From IMG/VR virus record IMGVR_UViG_3300006641_000055, positions 1 through 41,237 of that record: a stretch of 41,237 nt of DNA, one strand, 5' to 3'. The DNA comes from a virus. The notes below the pieces were generated by a model. That model worked only from the letters and a program-made list of their open reading frames with translations, was not told where the DNA came from and made no database searches. The position numbers and the translations under genes were made by a program. Below are positions 21,881 to 29,230 of the stretch, in pieces (the stretch's first letter is position 1; every line of letters begins with the position of its first letter).

Positions 21881-22268
21881 CTACATGCTCGGTCGCGAGG
21901 TTGACGAGTCAGAGATCGGACAGTTGACCCCGATCCCGTTGCGGGAACAGTTGATGGTGTCGTTCCAAAGCCTCGAGGTGCAAGCACTGTGCCCGGCAGT
22001 CGCCGGCATCCAACCCGACATCTACGACTGCACGATCACGTTCGTTGCCGACGTGTCGGTCGAGTCGAAGTCACTGAAACTGTGGCTCACCACCTTCCGC
22101 GACCAGCGAATCTTTGCGGAGGATCTCGCGATCGAGATCGGCAACAAGATCATCGACCTCGGTGTGCAAGCAGAACGCACGATCGACGCGATACAGATCG
22201 TGCTTGTCCAGAACATCCGAGGCGGGATCGTCGAAACCGTCACATACCAGATAGGAGAACCCAGATGA
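21873..22268 (+). CDS. queF: QueF-like 7-cyano-7-deazaguanine reductase
   Basis: The 131-residue protein has LCPAVAGIQPDIYD with catalytic Cys40 and Asp49, the QueF signature ESKSLKLW (64-71), TFRDQRIFAED with Glu83, and RGGI near 116-119. QueF reduces preQ0 to preQ1 with NADPH. Cys to Asp spacing is nine residues rather than the usual seven, and the His before the Glu in the FHE motif of B. subtilis QueF is Ala here. Length is a little short of the single-domain type. The full signature favours reductase, not the amidinotransferase QueF-L. Overlaps dpdA by eight bases. Confidence 0.78.
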   Translation: MSDYMLGREVDESEIGQLTPIPLREQLMVSFQSLEVQALCPAVAGIQPDIYDCTITFVADVSVESKSLKLWLTTFRDQRIFAEDLAIEIGNKIIDLGVQAERTIDAIQIVLVQNIRGGIVETVTYQIGEPR

Positions 22269-22966
22269 CCAACACGGTTGCGATCGTGTCAGGAGGCATG
22301 GACAGTGTGGCACTTGCGCACGTCCTCGCCCACCAAGGCCACTCACTGCACCTGTTGTCCGTCGACTACGGACAGCGACACAAGAAAGAGATCGACTTCG
22401 CAAGCAGATGTGCGCAACGGCTCGAAGCACGACACTCGATCGTCGACCTGTCCTCGATGACACGACTGATCGCCACGTCATCGCTCACGGGCGACACGAC
22501 CGTGCCGGACGGTCACTACGCCGAACTGACCATGAAGCAGACAGTCGTCCCGAACCGCAACATGATGATGCTGTCCTGCGCGGTCGCAATAGCCGTCTCC
22601 GAAGATGCCGACTACGTCGCAACCGGGGTGCACGGCGGTGATCACTTCATCTACCCCGACTGCCGGCCCGAGTTCATCGCGGCGGCAAGCGCAGCAGCGT
22701 TGATCGGTATGACCGGCATGCACAAGAACTTCAAGGGGATCATCGCCCCGTTCGTGCACCGCGACAAGGCAGCGATCGCGTCAGAGGGCGACAAGGTTGG
22801 TGTCGACTGGACAGAAACATGGTCGTGCTACAAGGGCGGCGACCGTCACTGCGGCAGGTGCGGCACGTGTGTCGAACGAGCAGAAGCGTTCCATCTCGCC
22901 GGCGTGATCGACCCGACCGACTATGAGGACACCGAGTTCTGGAAAGCGCAGTGTGGTGTCGCATGA
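22265..22966 (+). CDS. queC: 7-cyano-7-deazaguanine synthase
   Basis: The 233-residue product has the PP-loop VSGGMDSVAL near residues 8-17, SVDYGQRHKKE, NRNMMMLS near residue 98 and GVHGGDHFIYPDCR. The zinc site is SCYKGGDRHCGRCGTC (about residues 188-203). QueC makes preQ0 from carboxydeazaguanine using ATP and ammonia. Starts on ATGA overlap with queF. No Gat domain is fused, so it resembles the standard cellular enzyme. Confidence 0.93.
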   Translation: MTNTVAIVSGGMDSVALAHVLAHQGHSLHLLSVDYGQRHKKEIDFASRCAQRLEARHSIVDLSSMTRLIATSSLTGDTTVPDGHYAELTMKQTVVPNRNMMMLSCAVAIAVSEDADYVATGVHGGDHFIYPDCRPEFIAAASAAALIGMTGMHKNFKGIIAPFVHRDKAAIASEGDKVGVDWTETWSCYKGGDRHCGRCGTCVERAEAFHLAGVIDPTDYEDTEFWKAQCGVA

Positions 22967-23379
22967 TCGCAACCGTCGAACGGTATGTCGACATCGACGC
23001 AGGGCATCGAGTGGCCCGCCACGAGTCGAAATGCTCGAACCTGCACGGACACCGCTACCGCCTCACCGTCAACGTCGCCGGCCCCGTCAAGACCGACAAC
23101 AGCCCCGAACACGGCATGGTGATCGACTTCTCACGCATCAAGACCGCCCTCATGGTCATCCACGACCAGTGGGATCATCGGTTTCTAGTCGGTGACGACG
23201 ACCCGATCGCGCACGACCTTCGCGCCTTGCCCGGCACGATCGTCCTCCCATTCCAACCGACAGCCGAGAATCTCGCCGCGGAAGCCGCACGACAACTCAG
23301 CGACCTTCTCGCACCGCTGCACGTCGTCTCGGTCGAAATACAAGAAACAACCTCGTGCACAGCAAAGGTGACATGGTGA
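22963..23379 (+). CDS. queD: 6-carboxytetrahydropterin synthase
   Basis: The 138-residue product has the QueD pattern: DAGHRV with His15, KCSNLHGHRY with Cys24, His28 and His30, then DFSRIK, WDHRFL and PTAENLA, and a C-terminal IQETTSC with Glu. These form the zinc site and catalytic Cys-His-Asp relay. It converts dihydroneopterin triphosphate to carboxytetrahydropterin. ATG at 22963 overlaps the queC stop by ATGA. Confidence 0.92.
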   Translation: MIATVERYVDIDAGHRVARHESKCSNLHGHRYRLTVNVAGPVKTDNSPEHGMVIDFSRIKTALMVIHDQWDHRFLVGDDDPIAHDLRALPGTIVLPFQPTAENLAAEAARQLSDLLAPLHVVSVEIQETTSCTAKVTW

Positions 23380-24128
23380 CTCTCACATTACTTCCCGATG
23401 ACTCCCCGACGCTCACCGTGTCCGAGGTGTTCGGCCCGACGATCCAAGGCGAAGGACGATCACAAGGTCGCGCCGTCGTATTTCTGCGTCTCGGCCTCTG
23501 CAACCTCGACTGCTCATGGTGTGACACACCGTTCACATGGGACTGGACAGGCAAGAACGGTGTCGCCTACGACAAGACCGTCGAACTCGACCGCATCTCG
23601 GTCGACACCCTTGTCGAACACCTGATCGAACGCTGTGCCGGCGTAGTCAACCGCATCGTCATCTCAGGCGGTGAACCGATGATCCAGCAGAAACGGCTCG
23701 AACCACTCATCGCGATGCTTGCACAAGTTGGGATCACGGTCGAGATCGAAACGAACGGCACGATCGCCCCTGATCAACTTCTGCACTGGCAGAACGTCGT
23801 CTCCTACAACTGCTCACCGAAACTGGCAAACAGCGGAGTCGATCGAGAAGCACGCATCAACCAAGAAGCCCTTGACACCCTCGCCCGCCTCGACACGACC
23901 TTCAAGTTCGTGATCGCCGGTCCCGACGACATCGAAGAAGTCGAGGACTACATCTACCGGCACCTCCCGAACGTCGCCCCGCACCGCATCTACGTCATGC
24001 CCGAAGGCACAACAGCCGACCGCATCACCCCTCACCTCCCGTCGATCATGCGCACAGCAGCAAACAACGGATGGGGAATCTCACCACGCTTGCACGTACT
24101 CGCCTACGGAAACGAAAGAGGCATCTAA
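23373..24128 (+). CDS. queE: 7-carboxy-7-deazaguanine synthase (radical SAM)
   Basis: The 251-residue product has GPTIQGEG near 21-28 and the radical SAM motif LCNLDCSWCDTP (Cys43, Cys47, Cys50), then GGEP, ETNG and SPKL motifs. QueE turns carboxytetrahydropterin into carboxydeazaguanine. ATG 23373 is chosen because AAAGGTG lies just upstream and the N-terminus (TVSEVFGPTIQGEG) then has normal length; GTG 23355 is possible. It overlaps queD by seven bases. Confidence 0.93.
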   Translation: MVTLTLLPDDSPTLTVSEVFGPTIQGEGRSQGRAVVFLRLGLCNLDCSWCDTPFTWDWTGKNGVAYDKTVELDRISVDTLVEHLIERCAGVVNRIVISGGEPMIQQKRLEPLIAMLAQVGITVEIETNGTIAPDQLLHWQNVVSYNCSPKLANSGVDREARINQEALDTLARLDTTFKFVIAGPDDIEEVEDYIYRHLPNVAPHRIYVMPEGTTADRITPHLPSIMRTAANNGWGISPRLHVLAYGNERGI

Positions 24129-24694
24129 TGAACCCACCCACAGACGCGATCGTCGACCTCCTCACCTACATCGGTGAAGACCCCACCCGCGACGGCCTCC
24201 TCGACACACCCGCCCGTGTATGCAAGGCGATGCGAGAAATGACCGCCGGCTACCACCTCGACCCCGCCGTCATCCTCTCCAAGACCTTCGACGTTGATCA
24301 CGACGACATGATCGTCCTCGCCGGCATCAACTACTGGTCACTGTGCGAACACCACATGCTCCCATTCCACGGACAGGCCACCGTCGGCTACATCCCGAAG
24401 AAAGGCGCACGCATCGTCGGCCTCTCGAAACTGGCCCGCCTCGTCGACTGCTACGCGAAACGCCTCCAAGTGCAGGAACGCATGACCAACCAGATCGCCA
24501 CAGCGATCGAAACCCACCTCGACCCCGCAGGCGTAGGCGTAGTGATCACAGGACACCACTCCTGCATGCAAGCACGCGGAATCCAAGCCGCCGGCACGAT
24601 GATCACGTCCTGCATGACAGGCGTACTCCACAACGACTCAGCGGCTCGAGCCGAGTTCCTCTCTATCAGTCACGCACGCCCATCACTAGGATGA
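24128..24694 (+). CDS. folE: GTP cyclohydrolase I
   Basis: The 188-residue product has RDGLLDTPARVCKAM near residues 21-35, WSLCEHHMLPFHG with zinc-binding Cys and His (about 70-82), VGLSKLARLV, the QERMTNQIA helix and TGHHSCMQARG with the second zinc Cys. It converts GTP to dihydroneopterin triphosphate, the first step to preQ0. It shares one base with the queE stop. Supply of the pathway precursor inside the operon suggests modification on a large scale. Confidence 0.93.
   Translation: MNPPTDAIVDLLTYIGEDPTRDGLLDTPARVCKAMREMTAGYHLDPAVILSKTFDVDHDDMIVLAGINYWSLCEHHMLPFHGQATVGYIPKKGARIVGLSKLARLVDCYAKRLQVQERMTNQIATAIETHLDPAGVGVVITGHHSCMQARGIQAAGTMITSCMTGVLHNDSAARAEFLSISHARPSLG
24687..24692 (+). 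promoter_or_regulatory. -10-like hexamer TAGGAT before terminase
   Basis: TAGGAT overlaps the folE stop and ends six bases before the ATG at 24699. AGGA could also serve as a weak Shine-Dalgarno. Confidence 0.4.
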
Positions 24695-24698
24695 AAGC

Positions 24699-25301
24699 AT
24701 GGCGGCAAACAAAGCCCCGAGCAAGACAACCACACGCAAACCACGACCCAAGAAGGCCGTGACACCCGCGATCGTCAACAAAGGCGGCAGACCCACCGCC
24801 CTCACACGCGACATCGAGGAACGCATCATCTCAGCAGTCCGAGGCGGCTCCTACCTCGACGACGCAGCAGCCTACGCCGGCATCAGCGAACGAACCCTCT
24901 ACCGCTGGATGCAGAAAGGCAGAGACGCGCTTGCAGCCGAAGAACACGGGTACGAACTCACCGATCAAGAACGACAGTACGGACAGTTCTGTCAGGCTCT
25001 ACTAAAGGCCCGGGCCGACGCAACGATCCGCAACGTCACCCTGATCCAGAACGCCGCCCAGAACGGATCATGGCAAGCAGCCGCATGGTTCCTCGAACGC
25101 ACCAACCCGCGCAAATGGGGCCGGCACGAGACAGTCGAGATCGAAGGCATCGACCGCGACACCCCGACAACCCGATCGGACATCGCCCTCATGCTCGACG
25201 AACGCATCGCCCGTATCCGTGAACGCACCGTGATCGACGTGGACGAGACACCCGTCGAGGACAAGAAACCACAGGCGCGCAAACTTTCTGTCGCCAAGTG
25301 A
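24699..25301 (+). CDS. terS: Terminase small subunit
   Basis: The 200-residue product has a Lys/Arg-rich N-terminus, the GGRPTALTRDIEERI start of small terminases, a helix-turn-helix (YLDDAAAYAGISERTLYRWM) near 55-75 and an oligomerisation region (FLERTNPRKWGRH near 133-145). It binds packaging-site DNA and activates the large subunit, whose gene overlaps by GTGA. The C-terminus is charged and probably contacts that subunit. Confidence 0.87.
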   Translation: MAANKAPSKTTTRKPRPKKAVTPAIVNKGGRPTALTRDIEERIISAVRGGSYLDDAAAYAGISERTLYRWMQKGRDALAAEEHGYELTDQERQYGQFCQALLKARADATIRNVTLIQNAAQNGSWQAAAWFLERTNPRKWGRHETVEIEGIDRDTPTTRSDIALMLDERIARIRERTVIDVDETPVEDKKPQARKLSVAK

Positions 25302-26701
25302 CGATCCTCAACCGCCCGTGGGAAGCCCTTTCCGACGCTGAGAAAGCGATCATCTCGGGCGAGATCGACAGCATCCGCAAAGACCTCACCCCCGAGGCAG
25401 AGGAGTTCCTCGCCTACATGTGGTCGTTCTGGTGTCGCCCCAACCAACGCCGGCCCGAAGGCATGGGCGTGTCACACCGAATCTGGATGCTGATCGCGGG
25501 CCGCGGATTCGGTAAGACCAAGACAGGCGCAGAGACAACCCGCGAGATGATCGAACACGCCGGCAGGATCGCCCTCGTAGGCCCGACAGCAGCCGACGTG
25601 CGCGACGTTATGGTCGAAGGCGAGTCAGGCCTACTGTCCGTGTTCCCCGCCTCACAGCGACCCGTCTACGAACCGTCCAAGAGGCGCATCACCTTCCACA
25701 ACGGTGCGATCGCAACCCTGTTCTCAGCCGAAGAACCCGAACGCTTGCGCGGGCCCCAGCACGAGTGGGCATGGGGAGACGAACCGGCCTCATGGGTACG
25801 AGGCGAAGAAGCCCTCTCAAACCTGCTGCTCGGTTTGCGTCTCGGCAAGACCCCGTGGGCGATGATGACAGGCACCCCGAAACCCGCCCGCTGGCTCCGT
25901 GCCCTGTCACAGCGGCCCGACACGATCGTCACGACAGGCTCTACCTATGACAACGTGGCAAACCTCGCGCCCGGATTCGTCGACGACGTGCTTGCACGCT
26001 ACGAAGGCACACGCATCGGCAGACAGGAACTTCACGCTGAGTGGTTGGACGACATCGAAGGCGCACTCTGGGTAGAACGCATGATCGACGCAACACGCCT
26101 CGACGGGTTCGACATCAAGGAGCCCTACCGAGCGATCAACGGCTGGCTAGAAGCCGAGGGCCGGCCCCCAACGATCGACCGTCGCCCGTGGCGCATCATC
26201 GTCGCCGTCGACCCACCCGCAGAAACCGCCGAGTGCGGCATCGTTGTCGCAGCAGCCCCGATCAACGGCAGAGCCGGAGTCGATCGAGCCGTCATCCTTG
26301 AGGATGCAAGCACGACAGGCAGACCCGAAGAATGGGGTGCCGCAGTCGCGTCAGCCGCCCGACGATGGAAAGCCGAGCGCGTGATCGTCGAATCCAACCA
26401 AGGAGGAGACATGGTGCGGGCCACCATCCACGCCGTCGACCCGAACCTGCGAGTCGAGAAGATCAGCGCACGACACTCGAAGGCGGCTCGAGCCGAACCT
26501 GTCTCCGCGCTGTACGAACGCAAACTCGTCCACCACGCCGGCTTCTTCCCGATGCTTGAGTCCCAGATGATCTCTTGGGTGCCCGGCGAGTCGAAGTCAC
26601 CTGACCGCATGGACGCGCTCGTGCACGCGATCGCCTCCCTCTTGCTTGCACACCCCGTCGCACGTGCTACTGTCTCCTCACCAACGCAAAGGAGGATCTG
26701 A
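25298..26701 (+). CDS. terL: Terminase large subunit
   Basis: The 467-residue product has Walker A AGRGFGKTKTG (67-77), a Walker B-like HEWAWGDEP (155-163), and the motor coupling TGTPK. The nuclease part follows with IVAVDPPAET near 303, VIVESNQGGDM, and the final DRMDALVHA with an Asp. It cuts and pumps DNA into the prohead. GTG start overlaps terS. No headful-versus-cos decision is possible from sequence alone. Confidence 0.95.
   Translation: MTILNRPWEALSDAEKAIISGEIDSIRKDLTPEAEEFLAYMWSFWCRPNQRRPEGMGVSHRIWMLIAGRGFGKTKTGAETTREMIEHAGRIALVGPTAADVRDVMVEGESGLLSVFPASQRPVYEPSKRRITFHNGAIATLFSAEEPERLRGPQHEWAWGDEPASWVRGEEALSNLLLGLRLGKTPWAMMTGTPKPARWLRALSQRPDTIVTTGSTYDNVANLAPGFVDDVLARYEGTRIGRQELHAEWLDDIEGALWVERMIDATRLDGFDIKEPYRAINGWLEAEGRPPTIDRRPWRIIVAVDPPAETAECGIVVAAAPINGRAGVDRAVILEDASTTGRPEEWGAAVASAARRWKAERVIVESNQGGDMVRATIHAVDPNLRVEKISARHSKAARAEPVSALYERKLVHHAGFFPMLESQMISWVPGESKSPDRMDALVHAIASLLLAHPVARATVSSPTQRRI
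26642..26673 (+). promoter_or_regulatory. Possible promoter TTGCAC-16-TACTGT
   Basis: TTGCAC at 26646-26651 and TACTGT at 26668-26673 lie inside the end of the large terminase gene. Transcripts would start near 26680 and include the strong AAAGGAGG (26688-26695) of the next gene. Confidence 0.4.
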
Positions 26702-26814
26702 TGAGAGGCCCGTATTACCACGACCCGAACGACTACAAGTACGACGACAAGAAGACCCGCGTCTGGATCGCGTACCTGATCATCGTCCTATTCGCAGTCG
26801 CGCTCCTCGCATGA
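26701..26814 (+). CDS. 37-residue membrane protein
   Basis: A strong AAAGGAGG precedes the ATG. The product has an acidic/Tyr-rich N-terminus (MRGPYYHDPNDYKYDDKK) and one hydrophobic helix (VWIAYLIIVLFAVALLA). Small membrane proteins of this kind next to terminases are common and uncharacterised. Overlaps the next gene by ATGA. Confidence 0.6.
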   Translation: MRGPYYHDPNDYKYDDKKTRVWIAYLIIVLFAVALLA

Positions 26815-26900
26815 AAGTTCCACCGATGCTTCTTCTTGCCGGCTCGATCGTCGTCTGCGTCTCCTACGTCGCCGTCGTCCTGTGGTGGCTTACACGATGA
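26811..26900 (+). CDS. 29-residue membrane peptide
   Basis: MKVPPMLLLAGSIVVCVSYV, then AVVLWWLTR: one transmembrane helix. It is translationally coupled to both neighbours by ATGA overlaps. Confidence 0.5.
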   Translation: MKVPPMLLLAGSIVVCVSYVAVVLWWLTR

Positions 26901-27184
26901 CCGCATACCGCCTTCTCGTCGCGTCTCTTGCGACGTATCGCCTCACCCGCCTGTTCACCGCAGACAAGATCACCGAACGCATACGCGAGGCGCTGATCGC
27001 CCGATCCGACTTCTTCGGCTACCTGATCACATGCGACTGGTGTCTGTCGATCTGGATCGCGCCGGCCCTCTCCTCGATCGTGATGACGACCGACACGACG
27101 ATCATCGACATCGCTGTGCACGCACTCGCCCTGTCAGCCGCGACCGGCCTCATCGCAACCGTCGAGAAACGTCTCGACACCTGA
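26897..27184 (+). CDS. DUF1360-like membrane protein
   Basis: The 95-residue product reads LLVASLATYRLTRLFTADKI, then DFFGYLITCDWCLSIWIAPA, then a second hydrophobic region (IDIAVHALALSAATGLIA). The ATYRLTRL opening and Cys-X-Trp-Cys block are the signature of DUF1360 proteins, small membrane proteins of phages and bacteria with unknown role. Coupled by ATGA to the preceding peptide. ATG at 26897 is chosen; an in-frame GTG at 26882 would overlap more. Confidence 0.65.
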   Translation: MTAYRLLVASLATYRLTRLFTADKITERIREALIARSDFFGYLITCDWCLSIWIAPALSSIVMTTDTTIIDIAVHALALSAATGLIATVEKRLDT

Positions 27185-27242
27185 ACACCGCGAAATAGTC
27201 AACGAAATAGGGTCTAACTCGACGGTCAAGAAATCCGGGTGG

Positions 27243-27261
27243 TTGACAGAGGTGATACACT
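27243..27261 (+). promoter_or_regulatory. TTGACA and extended -10 element before gene at 27324
   Basis: GGTGATACACT (27251-27261) is an extended -10 (TGA-TACACT). TTGACA at 27243-27248 is only seven bases away from it, so it is not a matched -35 for this -10. The 140-base gap 27185-27323 otherwise holds only the leader motif. Confidence 0.45.
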
Positions 27262-27298
27262 AACAACGTGGGATCGAGCCATCGACTCCACACACAAC

Positions 27299-27318
27299 CC
27301 AACAGCAACCCAAAGGAG
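27299..27318 (+). promoter_or_regulatory. CAACAGCA leader motif with AAAGGAG
   Basis: CCAACAGCAACCCAAAGGAG lies five bases before the ATG at 27324, about 35 bases after the predicted transcript start. Confidence 0.55.
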
Positions 27319-27323
27319 CAACG

Positions 27324-27536
27324 ATGAAGGTGCATGGACGCATCCTTGATCGCGGCACCGAGGTGAGCATTCGGAACGAGCGCGGAAGGTTCCGTTTCGT
27401 CGAGGTCTTCGACGGCGACGGCAGCGGCACCTTCTACGGCGGGCCCCAAGGCCACGAGATGTTCCGATCCTTCCACCTCGACCGCATCAAGACAGTTCAC
27501 AGCAAGAACAAGACCCGGGCGAACGTCGAGGGCTGA
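27324..27536 (+). CDS. Conserved small phage protein, unknown
   Basis: This 70-residue, beta-rich basic protein has RNERGRFRFVEVFDGDGSG, then GGPQGHEMFRSFHLDRIKTV, a pattern I recall from small proteins of actinophages with a Gly-Gly-Pro-x-Gly-His element. Function unknown. Two bases separate it from the metalloprotease gene. Confidence 0.6.
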   Translation: MKVHGRILDRGTEVSIRNERGRFRFVEVFDGDGSGTFYGGPQGHEMFRSFHLDRIKTVHSKNKTRANVEG

Positions 27537-27538
27537 TC

Positions 27539-28285
27539 GTGAGTCAGACAAGATGGAAGTGCCCCGACTGTGGGCACGGGCTTCTCGCACCCGAGCGGCC
27601 CCGCAAGAACGACGTGCGACGATACTGTCTGCCGTGCTCTGGGAAGAAGGGTGTGCTGGTCGAACGCATCGCCCCACGCCTCGAAGCAGCGCGAGCAGCC
27701 GCGAAGGTCAAGCAGGCCGAGAAGGAGAAGAAGGCGAGGGCGGTCGCGGCAAGCAAGCGTGCGCCCGAGAAGGCAGCCGAGGCACGGGCCCGGCAACGTC
27801 AACGCATCTTCGACACCGAGGCCGATCGCATCTGGAAGTTGATCGAGGAACACGTCGGGCGACGACTCGGCGGGCGACCTCGCATCGACATCGCAGTCGC
27901 CCGACAGCACTACGTCGGTGCGTCCGGCCTCGGCAGTCGATCACGGGCACGCATCGTCCTCGGCAAGTACGAGACGGGAGGCAAGGCCGGCGTGGTCGGA
28001 GGTGAGTGGGTGTGGAACGTGCTTGCGCACGAACTCGTCCACGGCGCGCTGCACACGACCCACAAGGATCGAGAAGGTGCCCACGGGCGACACTTCTACG
28101 AGTGCCTCAGGTACGTCGCTGAGAAGCGGTGGCGCATCAGGGTCACCGGCTGGCATCAGATCAACGGGTACACCGACACGTCCCACTCGTGGGGCTACAA
28201 GGTCGACGACATCATCGTCGCCTCCTTGCGAGCCGCCAAGGTCGTCAACTTCGAGTTCCCACCGATCGCAGTACGCGAGGACTGA
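27539..28285 (+). CDS. SprT-like metalloprotease with N-terminal zinc ribbon
   Basis: The 248-residue product has an N-terminal zinc ribbon (CPDCGHG and CLPCSG), a long charged helix (about residues 45-88, Lys/Ala/Arg-rich), and a peptidase core with VLAHELVHGALHTTHKDREGA (HELVH near 162-166) and HGRHFYECL. SprT-like proteins cleave DNA-protein cross-links in cells. The zinc ribbon is at the wrong end compared with the usual C-terminal one. The role in infection is unknown; capsid or host protein processing are possibilities. Confidence 0.75.
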   Translation: MSQTRWKCPDCGHGLLAPERPRKNDVRRYCLPCSGKKGVLVERIAPRLEAARAAAKVKQAEKEKKARAVAASKRAPEKAAEARARQRQRIFDTEADRIWKLIEEHVGRRLGGRPRIDIAVARQHYVGASGLGSRSRARIVLGKYETGGKAGVVGGEWVWNVLAHELVHGALHTTHKDREGAHGRHFYECLRYVAEKRWRIRVTGWHQINGYTDTSHSWGYKVDDIIVASLRAAKVVNFEFPPIAVRED

Positions 28286-28323
28286 CCGGCCCCCCACCTA
28301 ACCCCACCCCCACCGGGGATCGG

Positions 28324-28336
28324 GCCTTAGAACGCA
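28324..28336 (+). repeat. GCCTTAGAACGCA repeat, copy 1
   Basis: Lies in the gap 28286-28452, which holds no gene. An identical 13-mer is at 29028-29040, and both gaps open with a CTGA-(T)CCGGCCCC block right after a stop. Confidence 0.6.
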
Positions 28337-28415
28337 AGCGACGCACCTCTGCTCGCCTGCTGTAATGCCGGCCTGCCGCCGTCTGAGGTTCGACTTGTCG
28401 ACGATCACGAGATGG

Positions 28416-28445
28416 TTGACCCCGACCCGGGTCAGGTGTGATGAT
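28416..28445 (+). promoter_or_regulatory. Palindrome-spacer promoter, copy 3
   Basis: TTGACC (28416-28421), 18-base spacer with CCGACCCGGGTCAG, and GATGAT (28440-28445). The -10 ends seven bases before the ATG at 28453. Confidence 0.65.
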
Positions 28446-28452
28446 CACATCC

Positions 28453-28779
28453 ATGACAACAGCACAGATCAACTACACACTCACCCCGCACTTCATCGAG
28501 CAAGCAGGGATCGACCCGAACACGACAGTCGTGTCATGGCGATCACTCACTCGCGATGAGGCCCTGTTTCACCTTGCGTTCTACGCCAACATCACGACCG
28601 ATGATCTCGACCGCGCACAGTTCGGCATCGGTGCCTACGTTCTGTCGAACGGGATGGAAGTGACGTACTGGCAGGTCAACGATGAGGTGCGGCCCTACGA
28701 CATCACGATCTTCGGTCAGGTCGACAATACGACGATGTTCTCACTCGCCAAGTCGCCGGTGATCATGGAGGTGAAGTGA
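28453..28779 (+). CDS. Hypothetical protein
   Basis: The 108-residue product starts where the promoter predicts the transcript 5' end; ACAACAGCACAG follows the ATG. It is alpha/beta (NYTLTPHFIEQAGIDPNTTV, then DEVRPYDITIFGQV). No recognised family. It shares one base with the next gene (TGATG). Confidence 0.6.
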   Translation: MTTAQINYTLTPHFIEQAGIDPNTTVVSWRSLTRDEALFHLAFYANITTDDLDRAQFGIGAYVLSNGMEVTYWQVNDEVRPYDITIFGQVDNTTMFSLAKSPVIMEVK

Positions 28780-28982
28780 TGAGTGCCCCGTCATTCCACT
28801 ACCTTGTCGAGTTCGTGTCAGCGACCAGCGGCTCGATCACATACACCATCGTCTCGACCACACCTGACCTCGATCACAACGTCGTCAGCGATCGCGCCGA
28901 GAAAGAACTCGTCAAGATCTGGGGAGCCGAGATCCCGTCCGAGTATGCCGTCGTCAACGTCACAGTCGAAGCGTGCGAGTAG
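28779..28982 (+). CDS. Hypothetical protein
   Basis: This 67-residue, beta-rich protein (FHYLVEFVSATSGSITYTIV) ends YAVVNVTVEACE. Coupled to the previous gene by one base. No known family. Confidence 0.5.
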   Translation: MSAPSFHYLVEFVSATSGSITYTIVSTTPDLDHNVVSDRAEKELVKIWGAEIPSEYAVVNVTVEACE

Positions 28983-29027
28983 AGACTGATCCGGCCCCTA
29001 TGCGCACCCACCCGACGATCGTCTCGC

Positions 29028-29040
29028 GCCTTAGAACGCA
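29028..29040 (+). repeat. GCCTTAGAACGCA repeat, copy 2
   Basis: In the 248-base gap 28983-29230. Matches 28324-28336 exactly. Both copies lie upstream of a palindrome-spacer promoter, about 90 and 140 bases away. Confidence 0.6.
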
Positions 29041-29110
29041 GCAGACGCGCACTGATCTCCGTCATCTGACGGGAAACCACCGCCCCTCCCCCTCACAGGG
29101 CGGGATGAGT

Positions 29111-29149
29111 CGGGGCCCGGACGTGTACCCCCTGCACGACCGGGCCCCG
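29111..29149 (+). terminator. Perfect 10-base stem hairpin
   Basis: CGGGGCCCGG (29111-29120) and CCGGGCCCCG (29140-29149) pair perfectly, with inner GTG/CAC pairing around a small loop. Each arm also contains a GGGCCC palindrome. It is upstream of the promoter at 29167, so it probably ends transcripts from the gene pair 28453-28982. Confidence 0.6.
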
Positions 29150-29166
29150 TACTCGATCATCAACGG

Positions 29167-29196
29167 TTGATCCCGACCCGGATCGGGTCTTACGAT
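29167..29196 (+). promoter_or_regulatory. Palindrome-spacer promoter, copy 4
   Basis: TTGATC (29167-29172), 18-base spacer with CCGACCCGGATCGG (one mismatch), TACGAT (29191-29196). Predicted transcript start near 29203 is followed at once by the CAACAGCA leader. Confidence 0.7.
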
Positions 29197-29203
29197 CAGC
29201 GAA

Positions 29204-29222
29204 CCAACAGCACAACAAGGAG
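29204..29222 (+). promoter_or_regulatory. CAACAGCA leader motif with AAGGAG
   Basis: CCAACAGCACAACAAGGAG begins right at the predicted mRNA 5' end and finishes eight bases before the ATG at 29231. Confidence 0.6.
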
Positions 29223-29230
29223 ACAGTCAC

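Noticed and set aside
27243-27248. Perfect -35 TTGACA
   Set aside because: The nearest -10 (TACACT at 27256) is seven bases away, so the two do not form one promoter.
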